Positions 32,654-46,727 are shown, counted from the first letter of the stretch. The stretch: DNA of 64,000 nucleotides from Owenia fusiformis (GCA_903813345.2 CAIIXF020000011.1:32666166-32730165); one strand, 5' to 3'. Translations and numbers: made by a program. Notes: generated from the sequence alone by a model not told the origin.

Positions 32654-34105
32654 GCATTAACTTGTATTTATTATGTCACCACCAAAAGTGGTGACATATT
32701 GTTATGGTCTCCGTTTTTTTGCGACGGCGTCCGGCGGTTGGTGGTTGGCGTCCGGCGGTTGGCGTCCGGCGTCTGTAACAATTTCTTACAACTTCCTATA
32801 ACTTAACAAATACTGTTTAGACTGACTTCAATTTTTTTCTAAATCATCTACATGTTCTCAGAAGTTCAAATCTGACTTTAGATTTGACATTTGACCTTCA
32901 ATGACCTTCTCAAGGTCAAAAAGGTCTTTTTTCAACTTGCTTCACATTGACTAAATTTTTTTTCAAAATCATCTACATGTTCTCAGAAATTCAAATCTGA
33001 CTTTAGATTTGACTTTAGATTTGACATTTGACCTTCAAATCAGACTTAAGATTTGACATTTGACCTTCAATGACCTTCTCAAGGTCAAAAAAAGGTCAAA
33101 AAGGTCTGTTTTCAACTTGCTTCAAATTGACTAAATTTTTTTTTCAAAATCATCTACGTGTTCTCAGAAATTCAAATCTGACTTAAGATTTGACTTAAGA
33201 TTTGACATTTGACCTTCAATGACCTTCTCAAGGTCAAAAAAGGTCAAAAAGGTATGTTTTCAACTTGCTTCAAATTGACTTAAATATTTTTTCACAATCG
33301 TCTACATGTTCTCAGAAATTCAAATCTGACTTTAGATTTGACTTAAGATTTGACATTTGACCTTCAATGACCTTCTCAAAGTCAAAAAAGGTCAAAAAGG
33401 TCTTTTTTCAACTTGCTTCAAATTGACTAAAATTTTTTTTCAAAATCATCTACATGTTCTCAGAAATTCAAATCTGACTTTAGATTTGACATTTGACCTT
33501 CAATGACCTTTTCAAGGTCAAAAAAGGTCAAAAAGGTATTTTTTCATCTTGCTCCAATTTGACTAAATTTTTTTTTCAAAATCATCTACATGTTCTCAGA
33601 AATTCAAATATGACTTTAGATTTGACATTTGACCTTCAATTACCTTCTCAAGGTCAAAAAAAGTCTTTTTTCAACTTGCTTCAAATTGACTAATTTTTTT
33701 TTTCAAAGTCATCTACATGTTCTCAGAAATTCAAATCTGACTTTAGATTTGACATTTCACCCTTAATGACCTTCTCAAGGTCAAAAAAGGTCAAAAAGGT
33801 CTGTTTTCAACTTGCTTCAAATTGACCAAATTTTTTTTTCAAAATCATCTACATCTTTTCGGAAGTTCAAATTTGACTTAACAAGTTCTCAGAAGTTCAA
33901 ATCTGACATTAGATTTGACCTTTGACCTTCAATGACCTTCTCAAGGTCAAAAAGGTCTTTTTTCAACTTGCTTCAAATTGACTAATTTTTTTTTCAAAAT
34001 CATCTACATGTTCTCAGAAGTTCTTCTTAAGGTCAAAAGGTATTTTCCAACTTGCTTTAAATTGACCAAATTGTTTTAGGTGGTGACATTTTGTCATGTT
34101 AATGC
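32654..34105. mobile_element. GTCACCACC element with internal tandem repeats
   Basis: Ends are inverted: GCATTAAC then TATGTCACCACC at the left, and the complement at the right (GGTGGTGACA then GTTAATGC). A palindrome (ACCACC-AAAA-GTGGTG) lies at the left end, followed by a CGTCCGGCGGTTGG-rich block and then nine diverged tandem units. A decayed partial copy is at 44570-44665. Confidence 0.7.
32830..34075. repeat. Tandem repeat, units of about 125-180 bp, nine copies
   Basis: Each unit carries CATCTACATGTTCTCAGAA, TTTGACATTTGACCTTCAAT and CTCAAGGTCAAAAAGGTC. Unit starts are near 32846, 32970, 33151, 33299, 33448, 33586, 33709, 33846 and 34001. Copies vary by short internal duplications of the GACTTTAGATTT word. 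Confidence 0.88.
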
Positions 34106-34109
34106 CTTG

Positions 34110-37100
34110 TTTGTATTAGGATATTACAAATATATATTAAATTATTGTATTAACAGTTCCAGTGTAATCCACGATCTATTGATGAACAGTGTATGATACA
34201 TGTACATCTATGCTGTATCTATCACTTCCATTCATGTTAACTAAATGCACAGGGTGGGCAATAAATGGGGGCAACAAACAGACAAATAGCCTATTGAAAT
34301 TCATTCGACATTCACACAGAGAAAACTTTTGGAGTTGATCCCTATTATCAAATATATATCTCGTAATTTTGGGTATTAATGCGAGTGGATCGAACCTTGA
34401 CATGGCTTAATAAAATGTACCCGTTCGCAATTCGCCAGATCTCAATCAAAAATTGAGTGTACATGATTTACGTGTAATCTATATTTTACTCTTTTGGGAA
34501 TGAGGCCAGCGATTCAATCGAAACATGTGAGATCGAAAGATAAAATTGGCCGAAAAAATTGTTTTTCTTTGACCTCACTATATTCGTCGTATATACCTTG
34601 TTATGTAGAACTTGACTGTAAATCTTGGTCATGTCAACGTGCGAAAAACCATTGGTCACTTAGTTTTCTTTTCAATTCCACACAAACAAGTCAGTAACTT
34701 GCACAGTTGAGATAAACTGGATTTAAGATGGTGAAATTAAACTATGCATTAAAGTTAAGATATTTTCAAAGGAACTATGGGGGTCCATGGCATGCTATAT
34801 AGACTTATGCCTAAATAATGAAATAAACTTATTCTTATCGCCCCCCTCATGGTCCCAAACTCCCAAAATGGACATTGACCCATGTTCTGAAAATGAGAAT
34901 GATAAATGCACCATTCCTAGCGATAACCAGAGCCTAATACTAATTATATGTAAATATAAAAATGGTTGATGGAGCCCTTTTAAAGAAGGAAATCAAAATG
35001 AAATTGTTACAAGATTAGTACAACTCAACTGAACTGTTTTATCTTCATCAAAATACATAGGCACAAACCCATCTTGATCCATCAAGGTAATTACATATGA
35101 CTGAAGGAATACACTGGTTTAACTATATGGCACAAACCTCTCTTTCCTTCGAATAAATTTTGGAATTATAGATTGTATTTTGTTTGTTAAGTTGTATTTG
35201 GTGATTCATAATATACATATTTAACACCGAAAGGCCCTTAATTACAAATAAACTGCCCTTTAACGTATGAAATTGTAAAACATAGTATACCTGTACTTAT
35301 CTGCAGTTTATTGCGAGTTGTATCGCTATGTTTTGTTATAAATCCAAATGAATTTGATATTGTTGCCTATTCCTCTGTATAATCCAATAGCATTTGATAA
35401 ATTCCAGAGTCATTACCGAGATACTTTCAACAACGTCATATCATTGTGTCAAAAATGCACTTTCTGTGTGTTGAAAATAAGATTTACGTGCCTGACTAAG
35501 TTAAAGTCTTAAGCTGCAGCTAATCCCCTTTCAAAATTGTATGCGATCTTATTTATTGGGCCCTTTTACAAGTTAAGCCGATGTGTTGTCGAGCTATACA
35601 TTTTCCTTTACCCATGTGTATTGCCGTGTAATTTCAATTTAGAATCACAAAATTTGCAATATGAGTTGCTGTTAAGTTCACGCATGTCGGTTTCATTTCT
35701 AATTATCGTTCGCGTAAATCGGGTAAGCGTGTTAAAATAAGTAGAGGGAGACCATTGTGTGTTTGGGAAGGACACCCAATCGTTTACCTTTTGCACTTTG
35801 ATTTTGCATTCATCTTATGTAATAGGCTCGGATACTCAAGGGTCAAATCGTTTAAACCTTATCTAGAATATTTTCGCCAAAAAGACGCTAGGACTTCAAA
35901 GTTGGATACACTCCGGTTGGCGAAAAAGGAAGATCTCACTTACATAGTTAAGTGTTTAGTTGTGTTAGTGTTTAATCTGGATGGCTACATGTCAAACGTA
36001 TTCATTCATTATCCACCGAGCTTCCCAGCTTGCTTGATGGGCAAATATGGATAAATTGGCCTTCTATAAGGTCGGCGTGTCGTGACGCAAAGCGAGGTCT
36101 AATATTAGAGTATTAACACGATGGGTGTCGTTTCAAAATTAAGCGAGCAAGAACCAATGAATAATTACGTGCTTTTGCTGAAAAATATTTATCACTTTCT
36201 TGCATCACTGGGAACAATTAATAATCGCTTCTGTGACATTTGTGAGTCCCTTTATGAACTTATGAAATAAAAGAAAACGTTTAACACCTCATCGATTTGT
36301 TGGTTGCGTTTGTTTCATAACAGTACACTGTACATTGAACTGGAAAGCGACCAAAAAGATAATCAAATCATTATTTGTCAATTAGTAATCCCAGTGGGTT
36401 TCATTGTATCCTATCCGACGCTTGGATAGGATCGGAAAGAGAAGGTCTAAATCAACATGTCGCATTTTAACGAAAATAAGGAACGACAAGTGCCAGTTTT
36501 CCATAATGTCCTGTCATGCTTCAAAAAGATCCCTTTTGGCTTCGATTCATTTTCCTCTGAATAATATAAAAGCTCGCAATCCTGAATCATCATCTCGTAG
36601 ATAGAGGCTGTGGAATCCACAATGAAAGCTCATATTTATATAATAAATAGTAAATAAGAGTTAAAAAGCTTATTAAGCAAAATCAATCATGACATGCCGT
36701 TCGTTATAGGTTCATTAGAAGTTAAAATAGCGACTCAACATGATAATTAACAGGTGATTAGAAAATGTATGTCATATTTCTGAATCGTATCCGCATTTAT
36801 GGATATTTTCTCAAAATGTACGGAAAATGTCTCTTAAATACGGTGAAATGTTATTAGCAATGATTAAGCTTCGGAGGATTGTAGACCGTTCGTGTGTCAG
36901 GTTAGTTTCATGTAAAATTCGCTTTAAAATGTTAATTGATATAATGATTTTAGAGTTTCTGTGACCGTCTTTCGATAACACTTGAATTAAGTAAGGATGA
37001 CATTCGTCCCCATGAATATGAAGCTAGGTTTATGATGTCTGGCCGGGACATTTGTCCCCTTTTATATCGTTCTATACCATTCTATTTTCTGGTGTTTTTT

Positions 37101-37150
37101 CTGTTTTCGATCGCGTCTGTTTTCGATCGATCAAAATCTACGATCTACCT
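34110..37150. other. Unassigned stretch
   Basis: A lone mariner-like end (CACAGGGTGGGCAAT) sits at 34248 without a partner. The longest open frame here (35755-36054, 99 codons) has no recognisable similarity or flanking splice sites and I do not call it. Confidence 0.4.
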
Positions 37151-37152
37151 AA

Positions 37153-37918
37153 CCCTACTATCACACCAAACTAGTTCTCACTACGTTCTCTAAAACGGGC
37201 TTCAACTGTGTACGAACGGACTGGACGTACTTAGAACCGTTTGGGGTCTATTAAACTTCATCGAACGTACTCGAACGGGTAGGTCCTCTAGAACTTAGAA
37301 CATGCTCAAAATGTTATATTGGTCGTTACGTTCTACAATTAGAACGAGTGACAACCTACTAACGACGAGGTGGACGTACTACGAACAGAACCGTCGTACT
37401 TCAATCCTACTAGGGACGTTTTTACAATGAGTTGAACTGTCTGTTGACGTATTGTGAACGAGGTAGAACTAATTGCAAACGGGTTAAAACTGATTAAGAA
37501 CGTATTTATCAACGAGTTAGCAAAAATATAGCTATCACACCAGGCAAGTTGCCACTGCGTTCTTCAAAACTGGTTTTAAACTGTGTGCGAACGGAATGAA
37601 CATAGCTACAACGTTCTACGGTCTGTTTACGAACTTCATGGACTTTCCCGGACGGGGAATGTGATTTAGAATTTTGAATCGATTCAAAATTCGATGGCGA
37701 CCATACCGTTCTGTAATCAGGTCATGATGACCTTCTAGACTAAGGGACGCGTTATACGACGTTGCACACCGACGTGATGCGACTTGAACGAACTGCGAAT
37801 GAGATGGACGTATTGAAGACTGTTTATGAACGAAGAAGCTAATTATTTTAGACATATTTCCCGACCACAGCCAGATTGAGCCCGTTTTACGGCTAAGAAC
37901 TAGTTTGGTGTGATAGGG
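37153..37918. mobile_element. Inverted-repeat (foldback-like) element, about 766 bp
   Basis: Left end CCCTACTATCACACCAAACT, right end the complement of CCCTATCACACCAAACTAGT. The interior is rich in ACGAAC / GTACGTTC words spaced irregularly. A poly-G run of about 17 follows. Parts of it recur at 60037-60471 (inverse) and 60497-60977 (direct). Confidence 0.75.
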
Positions 37919-39192
37919 GGGGGGGGGGGGGGGTAATAAGTCCATGAGTTTACCAGTATGAGACCACTGTTCCAACTTCAACTTTTTCGAAATAAATTTA
38001 AGATTTTGAACCAAGTTAAAATATCTCTCAGGAATCTGTTGAAATTAGAAACTAAACCTTCGCATATTATACTTTGATAACATTAGCAAGAAGGAAATTC
38101 GTTTCCCTCTCCTTGGGAGGTAGTTCGTTCAGTGCGTTAAAACTGAGCGACAAGAAACAACGAATGGCTTAATTCTTCCGACCAAACCTTCAATATACCT
38201 TCCATCTTTTAAAAATCATGATTTATCATGCATAGACAAATAAATAAAATATCATTAGATAGTAATTTTGTAACTTTTATCTTATTTAAGTTGAGAGTAA
38301 CAGTTAAATAATCTGCTCAAAATGCACATGAAATTACAACATAGGTGGGCCTGATGATGATACCAATTTCTCCCGTACTAATTCCCATCCTTATTTAAGG
38401 TTTTTTCCTTTAAAGGTAGTGTCCATCTGACAACTAACCATTGATTCCCACTGGGGTGGATTGACTTTTTCAAATAATTTGTCTGTGCTCTCATTCATCA
38501 GCCGCGTTGAAGTGATGTTTCTCGTGAAACAGAAAGATTTGTTTCGGCAAGTTTGATTTGAATGGCAAAGTAGCACGCAAATCATAATAGTTTTAGCCAG
38601 GGTTCTTTCTTATTCTTTGAGCACAAACAATTGAAGACCATATGCCATTTAGAGCAAATGCAGAATATAATGCCATTTCTCCTTTGCCTAAGTTAAACTA
38701 AGCTGTTGAAGGGGTAATTAGAGAATACGAACAAAACCTCTTAACCATGTCAAAACGTAAACGGTGTACATAAGTAGGTAAGAAAGAACCAAATCCGAGA
38801 TAAACATGCATATAATTAGGGTTTATAAAAATCTGATTTCCAGGATTTGAAATGAAATGAAATGGTTAATCCATTTATAATTACAAACACGTTGATGAAT
38901 ATTCAGGCCAGTCAATGTTCTTTTTAAAGTAATGTTAATGTTCATTTTACGAAATAGAAAATGTTCTAAATGAAAAACGCAAAAGAGTCATAAAGAAATA
39001 TGAAGACCTCTATTTAGTATATCCAGGTCGCAAAATAATTAAAATATTCATAATTGCTATGCCAAATATGACTATCAGAATAACACAGGAGTAGAGTTCT
39101 AATTAGTTTTATGAAATATGATCGCTCCACGCGGTCTCATAGAATACCAAGTATCTCAACTAATATATGCATATGACTGAAACAAAACTTCA

Positions 39193-40335
39193 TCTTCATT
39201 TTTCTTTATCAAGTTTGAGTTGGTCTAACCCTACTTTGGAAGCTACTTCGGCATTCGGTAAAATTATACGTATTGTTGAATTAACTGTCAAGCTTGAATT
39301 GGTCAAAATTGAGTCATGTATATTGATTCTTTATCTAGTTTCAGTTGGTCTGACCCTACCTTGGAAGCTACTTCCATACTTGTTTCCCAGTTTGATTTTC
39401 AATCATACCTTGGAAATACAAGATGAGCTATTTCGGCATTCGGTAAAATTATACGTATTGTTGAATTAACTGTCAAGCTTGAATTGGTCAAAATTGAGTC
39501 ATGTATATTGATTCTTTATCAAGTTTCAGTTGGTCTAACCCTACCTTGGAAGCTAATTCGGCATTCGGTAAAATTATACGTATTGTTGAATTAATTTATC
39601 TGTCAAGCTTGAATTGGTCAAAATTGAGTTATATATATTGATTCTTTATCAAGTTTCAGTTGGTCTAACCCTACCTTGGAAGCTAATTCGGCATTCGGTA
39701 AAATTATACGTATTGTTGAATTAACTGTCAAGCTTGAATTGGTCAAAATTGGGTCATGTATATTGATTCTTTATCAAGTTTCAGTTGGTCTAACCCTACC
39801 TCGGAAGCTACTTCCACACTCGTTTCCCAGTTTGATTTTCAATCATACCTTGGAAATCCAAGATGAGCTACTTCGGCATTCGGTAAAATTATACGTATTG
39901 TTGAATTTACTGTCAAGCTTGAATTGGTCAAAATTGAGTCATGTATATTGATTCTTTATCAAGTTTCAGTTGGTCTAACCCTACCTTGGAAGCTACTTCG
40001 GTATTCGGTAAAATTATACGTATTGTTGAATTAACTGTCAAGCTTGAATTGGTCAAAATTGGGTCATGTATATTGATTCTTTATTTAGTTTCAGTTGGTC
40101 TAACCCTACCTTGGAAGCTAATTCGGCATTCGATAAAATTATACGTTTTGTTGAATTAACTGTCAAGCTTGAATTGGTCAAAATTGAGTCATGTATATTG
40201 ATTCTTTATCTAGTTTCAGTTGGTCTAACCTTACCTTGGAAGCTAATTCGGCATTCGATAAAATTATACGTATTGTTGAATTAACTGTCAAGCTTGCAAT
40301 TGTATAATTGATCAAAATTGGGTCATATGTATTGA
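39193..40335. repeat. Tandem repeat with 125-bp short and 186-bp long units
   Basis: Unit contains TATTGATTCTTTATC, CAGTTGGTCTAACCCTACC, GGCATTCGGTAAAATTATAC and GTCAAGCTTGAATTGGTC. Short units differ by 125 bp; two long units carry a 61-bp insert (CATACTTGTTTCCCAGTTTG-like). Small frames reading through are repeat products. Confidence 0.9.
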
Positions 40336-41238
40336 TGCACAGGTATTCACCGGGGTATTGACCTCCATAGAAGTGAAATATTTGTATAATATATTTTACC
40401 ATTTCATTACAGAAAGTTCTGATAACATTAAGTAAAAGACCCCTAACCATTTGGGATATCATCCACATTACAGGAAATTACAAGACGTAAATGGTTTAAC
40501 GAGAATAACTCCCAATCATACGTATAATTAGACCAGAGGATAGACCAAAATAAGTCTCAATATAATCAAATACCATCTTATTATTTTTGGAAAAATGAAT
40601 AAAATCGCTGAACGTTAGTGGAACGTAATCAACTTGGGCACCCCGGGTAGAACAGTTAGGTGGGCAATAACCATCAAATTACCCGACACCACGGGGTAAC
40701 TGCTAAAATCTAAACATAACTCATAACTAGGCCCTATCCTGGTAAACGAAGCTACTAAATAAATGATGCTGAAGATTATATGACCAAATTACTGTCTGTG
40801 CCAGCTCACCTAGAGATTCCTGCAATTCGACCTCGAAAACAATAACACCTGAACTAATACCTTTAACTAATACCAAGTTTAATACCTCGTGCCTTCATAC
40901 CATCAATCGTTTGCCATTATCCAAATTTATCCATCACCAAATACGACATTTATCCATCATCAAATACGATAGTGATACTGACGTTGGGTGGTGATTGGTC
41001 TTAATTTTCTCTTTGCACGAAATCATGAAATAATCTGAATGATGGATTGATGACTTGAACTGTTTTCCATTGCACGACTTCCAAGCATTTTGCTTCATTT
41101 CGACTTGTAAATCAGATGGAGAGGTTAAGTTACACGCATTTGGGAAAACTTGAACGTAAACGTTATTTATGACCCTAGAAATTCTTGCCCCTCCCCGCTT
41201 CTGGTTTAAACGGGGACATTATTACAGTACAACTATCA

Positions 41239-41635
41239 ATACCCCATGCAGACAGATCGACTAAAATTACATTCGTATGATGTGAGACTCGAACCTGCAG
41301 GCCTTAATATTTATGCATGTTTTTCTGTTTTCAAAAATTCTATATGTGATCATTTCTTAGTTTTTCAAAGAAATCTACAAATATTTTGTTGCGGTTTTAT
41401 CTTTACATCGTAAATTCAATCACCGCCATCACTATTCAAACGAGTTTCCTTGAAATATCAAGACGTCGTGCTATTCTCATACTTATAGAACTCAATGTGA
41501 CTGTCATTCACCATTTATAAAGCAGCAAAAATTAATTTGCTTTATGGGTGGCAAAATGTTTCTAATTTCCCGGTGAATGTCGAGTCTCGCATCATACGAA
41601 TGTAATTTTAGGCGACCTGTCTGCATTGGGTGTAT
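41239..41635. mobile_element. Inverted-repeat element with about 57-bp arms
   Basis: Arms contain ATGCAGACAG, CTAAAATTACATTCGTATGA and GAGACTCGA at the left and their complement at 41577-41635. No target duplication was identified and the superfamily is unknown. Confidence 0.7.
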
Positions 41636-42461
41636 CACACTTTCATACTCAATCGGCAAATCAAGGCCAGTGACATAAAATAGTCAATAGGGGACCATAA
41701 TGTTAAACATTTAACGTACTGTACGAGCACGTTCTTCAAAACAGCGCTAACTTAATCTCCCCATTAAATCAAATCAAAACCTATATAACTGTTTCAAATA
41801 TCAGAGGCGATCGTCTAGAGCATTTATGTGAGGCTCGGGACATAACTTTTTATTTAACTTCATTTGCACATACTCTAGGTATGACTTAAGCTGAAAACTA
41901 TAGACAAATGATGGATATAATACAGGAATTGTGATTTAATATTCTTTAAGTGCATTCCCAGATCTCGGAGTGGATCTAGCAATATGGTTTATTCAAGGGA
42001 ACTAATAGAAGACCGTTTCTCTCAAGAGACTATACTGGTATTACTGGCATTTTGTATGTGACAGTTTAGAATACTAATCGAGTCATTAAAATACACTTTC
42101 CAATACTTGATTTTGCATCTTTAAAAAAGAGCTCTATTTACATCATTGTTGAAATGATTGACCTAGAAATATGTTTACAATGGATCCACTCGCATCTCTT
42201 TATTCAGAATTTAGGTTGAATTATGTTCTTGATCTCCTTGAAACAACTTAACCTTCGTTTGTAGACATGCTGGATGTATTAGGATGTGTTTGAATGATCA
42301 ATGCTGTTAGAACCTGTTGCGCATGACGGATGTAAGCCCAAAAAGCTTTCCATTTATTATTTGACTCTATCCGACCAATATTTCAGAATATAGTCAAATT
42401 TTAGAAATTGAGACCAGAAGATTTATATAATTTAAATGATATTACACGTTCACGTACACGT

Positions 42462-42543
42462 TACCCTGCGCGCAGAGTCTAGTTATAAACTAAGAAGATG
42501 AAGCTCTCTTTTGAAAAGCGAAGTCGAACGAATGCAAAGGGTA
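42462..42543 (+). mobile_element. 82-bp MITE with 9-bp target duplication
   Basis: TACCCTGCGCGCAGAGTCTA to AATGCAAAGGGTA, flanked on both sides by CGTACACGT. Second copy of the family at 30745. Confidence 0.82.
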
Positions 42544-42689
42544 CGTACACGTTCCCTTACAAACACGAAGCTTAAACCCATTATTGGTAAAAATAGATAA
42601 GTTGCAATTAACGTGCCCGTTTGAAATATATAAGCCAACTAGCCTATCAGCCCATAGAAATATCTAAAAAGGTATGAACCGCAAAATAT

Positions 42690-43310
42690 TTCCAAACATT
42701 CATAGACTATCAACATCATCTAATCTTCTATCCTTTTCATTTGTCAGAACTAATTGTTTTATGTGGCGTGCCACTCCCCCGTGGGTTTGCTGTATGATGG
42801 CTTCATTCACTTGAGGATATCTTCGGCCGTTCGTTGTACAGAAAACGTTAGTGCCTAGCCCTCTGGGGTGTATTCGACGATATTATCCCTACTCTTCGGT
42901 CTATATTTCTTAAATCCAGCTATAATATATACAAATATTTCCAATCATAGCCTATCAACATCATCTAGCTCTTTATCCTTTTCAATTGTCAGAACTAATT
43001 GTTTTATGTGTCATGCCAACCCCCGTGGGTTTGCTGTATGATGGCTTCATTCACTTGAGGATATCTTCGGCCGTTCGTTGTACAGAAAACGTTAGTGCCT
43101 AGCCCTCTGGGGTGTATTCGACGATATTATCCCTACTCTTCGGTCTATATTTCTTAAATCCAGCTATAATATATACAAATATTTCCAATCATAGCCTATC
43201 AACATCATCTAGCTCTAAATCCCTTTCAATTGTCAGAACTAATTGTTTTATGTGCCATGCCACCTCCCCGTGGGTTTGCTGCACGATGGCTTCATTCACT
43301 TGAGGATATC
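42690..43310. repeat. Tandem repeat, 244-245 bp unit, about 2.6 copies
   Basis: Unit includes CAGAACTAATTGTTTTATGT, CGTGGGTTTGCTGTATGATG and CTTCGGCCGTTCGTTGTACA; the CAGAAC word recurs at 42745, 42989 and 43234. Confidence 0.9.
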
Positions 43311-43584
43311 TTTGATCTTTGCCAGTGCTACACGTAATTACCAATATTAATGATCTATTCTTAACTAAAAAACTCCAGCTTCCTTGCGACCTATCTATTG
43401 ACTGTCAATGTCGAATTGATTCATTCAGATTTATAGATGAGAGTTCGATTATTTTACAAATAGCCTCAATAACTTCAGGGGATTTTTAGAGTGACTTTTT
43501 GTATTGAAAGTAATTGGTTTCGTTAGAGCATGTCGAGTCAAAGGTTTCAATAACGAAGTATATGCTACGCGGTAAACAACATAC

Positions 43585-44215
43585 AAATATATGTCATATT
43601 CCGCAACGAATATGGCATATTCACATGTGGTGTATGACAGATTCACCTGCGGTATATGGCATACTCACTAACCAATGATACGATACGGAAGTACTTAATT
43701 GTCAATTGCAACGATTGAACGAACGGGTAAAGGTTTATAATTATAAATTATTAGAATGATTACTGAATCAACAATACAGTGCATTGAATATATCAACTAA
43801 AATAATGCAGAAGTATCACTCAGCAATCTCACGTAAGAAACTTACTCAGTAAATCCAAGATTCATATATTAGTACTTGAAGCACTAACTATATTGGTAAT
43901 CCAGCGTAGTTTTACATATTTAGAGAGTCGATTCTCGCAACCAATCAAATCAATACGTTCTGTATCACGTTTTCATCGGCGGTAAATGTCATAATGTCAT
44001 ACTCACCTGTGGTATATGGCATATTCCGCAAGTGAGTATGACATATTCCGCAGGTGAGTATCGGGTATTCACTAAAATAAATGAATTGCATATATTCACT
44101 ACTGAATATGGCCTACTCATTTGCAGAATATGCCCTATACCGCAGGTGAGTATGGCATATTCACCTGTATCACAAATACCGCGAAACCTTAAATATGTGC
44201 CACATTCCGCGTAAC
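43585..44215. repeat. Cluster of inverted GGTGAGTATGGCATATTC-type repeats
   Basis: The words CATATTCCGCAGGTGAGTAT and their complement recur at 43595-43680, 43995-44060 and 44105-44175, giving overlapping hairpins. No coding potential. Confidence 0.65.
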
Positions 44216-44569
44216 ATTATATACCTACGAATATAAAACGACGCCAATGGTGCCAACGATGCTTTATCAACGCCGAAACGACATCGATTTTGTATGGGCT
44301 TTTTATATATTTTTGTATGTTCTTCATCTTGTTCTCTTTTGATCACTAAATTTTGAAACACCACCCCCCCTCCCCCTGATATTGGCAACCATAATTCCAC
44401 CATTGGACAATGCGGGGAAAAGTCTGTCTTCTTTGCTTGGATCTTTATATTTAAAAGCTGGTATATGAATACTACTCATTGTACCCAAAAATAATTTTCA
44501 TTCGCAATAGTCTGGAAATTAATAACAGAATTATTCCGATCAAAAAATCCATGCATGTAAATCAAAGAA

Positions 44570-44665
44570 AAATTGTTGGTTCGCTGAAATGTTACGGACG
44601 CCGATGGCCAAACGCCGAACACCGTTCACAAAAAGGTAGAAGACTATAACGAAATGACATAAAAA
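44570..44665 (-). repeat. Decayed fragment of the GTCACCACC element
   Basis: Read on the minus strand it matches 32690-32790: a TGTCATTTCGTTATAGTCTT block, CGGCGTTTGGCC and GGCGTCCGTAACA. Confidence 0.6.
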
Positions 44666-45141
44666 CCAAAAGGTATTTAAGATGTGCATATCTATGTAAT
44701 TGGAACATTTAAAACAACAGCAGGTCATACCAAAACAAACCCCATCATCCCAAGGATATTATAAACAAAAAGACTCCCCCTCCCTTCAATTCAGGAACTA
44801 TTACCATAGAAACCTTTTTAAATGTTAAAGGTGGTTATAAACCCTAGAGAAACTAGCGATGTTTATCAAAGCTGTAAAATTCATTGCATTATCTTTTAAC
44901 ATCCTTCAATTCTTAAAGATAAGTCGAACTGACATGTTGAAAAAACAAGGTATAAAGCCGCAGAAGAAGGTTGAAGATCAAAACCTAGACCATGACACAA
45001 TTGCAACCAGCTGTTTCAATGTTTTCTGTTCTGAGATTGTAAGATATCTAACCTTATGTTTTAAATGATGTAGCTTGTATAGGTGTGAATTGTAAAAACA
45101 AATTGATCGAGAAACCTGTTTGGATTTCCTATGATTGACTT

Positions 45142-45231
45142 GGCGAACACCATGCAAAGCCATGAATTGGTATGATACTATAAAGAAACACCATGCAAAG
45201 CCATGAATTGGTATGATACTATAAAGAAACA
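45142..45231. repeat. 42-bp unit duplicated in tandem
   Basis: ACACCATGCAAAGCCATGAA followed by TTGGTATGATACTATAAAGA, twice. Confidence 0.85.
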
Positions 45232-45915
45232 TCGAACGGTGGTATATATTGTAAATTCAATTCGTAGGTATTGCCGTTTCAATACTTTGCATAATTATCT
45301 CAAGCAATCAAACATAATTTGAGGCTTCCCCAATGCTTATAGAATAAATGTGATATTCACTTACTAACTATGTGTATATGTTATGTTTATATGAGGGTGT
45401 AAATGGCATAAAATAAGTATAGTAATGAATAGAGGAAGTTTTCATGTGATTAAAGAATAATGGTTTTCGTAGGTGAAATGTAAAGATTAATCTTCATGAA
45501 AATAAAAAATAAAAAGTAAAAAGATACAACTGCTATAACAGTGATATTTTTCTATTTCCTTTTACCGCGTTTCTTCAACGGATCTTTCTACATCGGCTGA
45601 AAGAGCAGAAAAATGTTAGATGAAACTTTGGACTTCTGCAAGTCTATGATATTAGGAACTGCTTCAAGAAAATATTGCTGATAATTGACTTTTTAAATGC
45701 CAGGTAACATTGACCTTTTAGAATTGACAGAAAATTCAACCCTCATTTGCGATGAAACATGTTTCGCTGTTCTATGGGGAGAACTGTCTATTTTGGCTCT
45801 AATCAGTTTCCATAATGAATGCAATCTATTCGATGTCTCAGCCAGCGGAGGGGGATTGTGCAAACCCGGGGACATCCATATGCACTCTGGTCAACCTCTG
45901 ACATAATACTTAGAG

Positions 45916-46027
45916 GTTATGTCACTATGACGTGAAATATGCCTTAGTTCTCCCAATATAGGCCGACCTTGGGAGGCTCTATATTTGGGCAAGAACGAAG
46001 GCATATTTCACGTCATAGTGACATAAC
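45916..46027. repeat. Foldback palindrome
   Basis: Arms GTTATGTCACTATGACGTGA and onwards to ATATGCCTT, nearly perfect for about 48 bases, loop CCGACCTTGGGA. Confidence 0.85.
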
Positions 46028-46289
46028 TGATGTATTACATGCCTTTGTTCCCATGGTTACTTTGTATCAATGACGTGACGTCATGATATTATCATGGTTA
46101 TTAAAGAAATCTAATATCAAAACGAGGTAAGCGGGCTATATCGGGGTAATCGGGCAATATCGGTGGATATAGCTCGCTAACTTTCCCATTGACTTCCATA
46201 CAAATGCTTCGTTAGGTATGTAATACTATAGGTAATTGAATGTTTTGAAGTGCATTACAGGATATACTAGTAGTGTACTCATACGATAA

Positions 46290-46570
46290 ATAGAGATTAT
46301 CCTACACTTAGTGTACTAAATGTATAATAACATGAAAAAATAAATTTGACATTTATTGGCAAAATGAATATCCGGAGGATATCGTTACGATATACTCCGG
46401 GCGGAGGATATCGTGACGATATACTCCGGAAAACCCAATATGCGGAGGATATTGTGACGATATACTCCGCTTGTTGATTTCCCGCCAAATTGACTCTATT
46501 AGGCATGAAATTCATTTTACAATGATATTATACATTCAGTACACTCCTTGTAAGTGTAGGATAATAAGAA
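46290..46570. repeat. Large palindrome with nested ATATC/GATAT hairpins
   Basis: Outer arms carry ATTATCCTACACTTA and AATGTATAATA, complemented at 46530-46567. The centre has three copies of CGGAGGATATCGTGACGATA, each itself a hairpin. Confidence 0.75.
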
Positions 46571-46707
46571 CATCCTATGATTTTTTTCAGAATATCATTT
46601 TAATCTACTCGGTGATATTGACATATGCACTCGTTCGCTTCGCTCTCTCGTGCAGATATCAATATCACCTCGTAGATAAAAATGATATTCCTCAAAATCA
46701 TAGGATA
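46571..46707. repeat. Foldback palindrome
   Basis: Arms TCCTATGATTTT, AATATCATTTT and GGTGATATTGA in both orientations; GC-rich loop CGTTCGCTTCGCTCTCTCG. Confidence 0.82.
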
Positions 46708-46727
46708 TCCTATAATTATCCTATATG

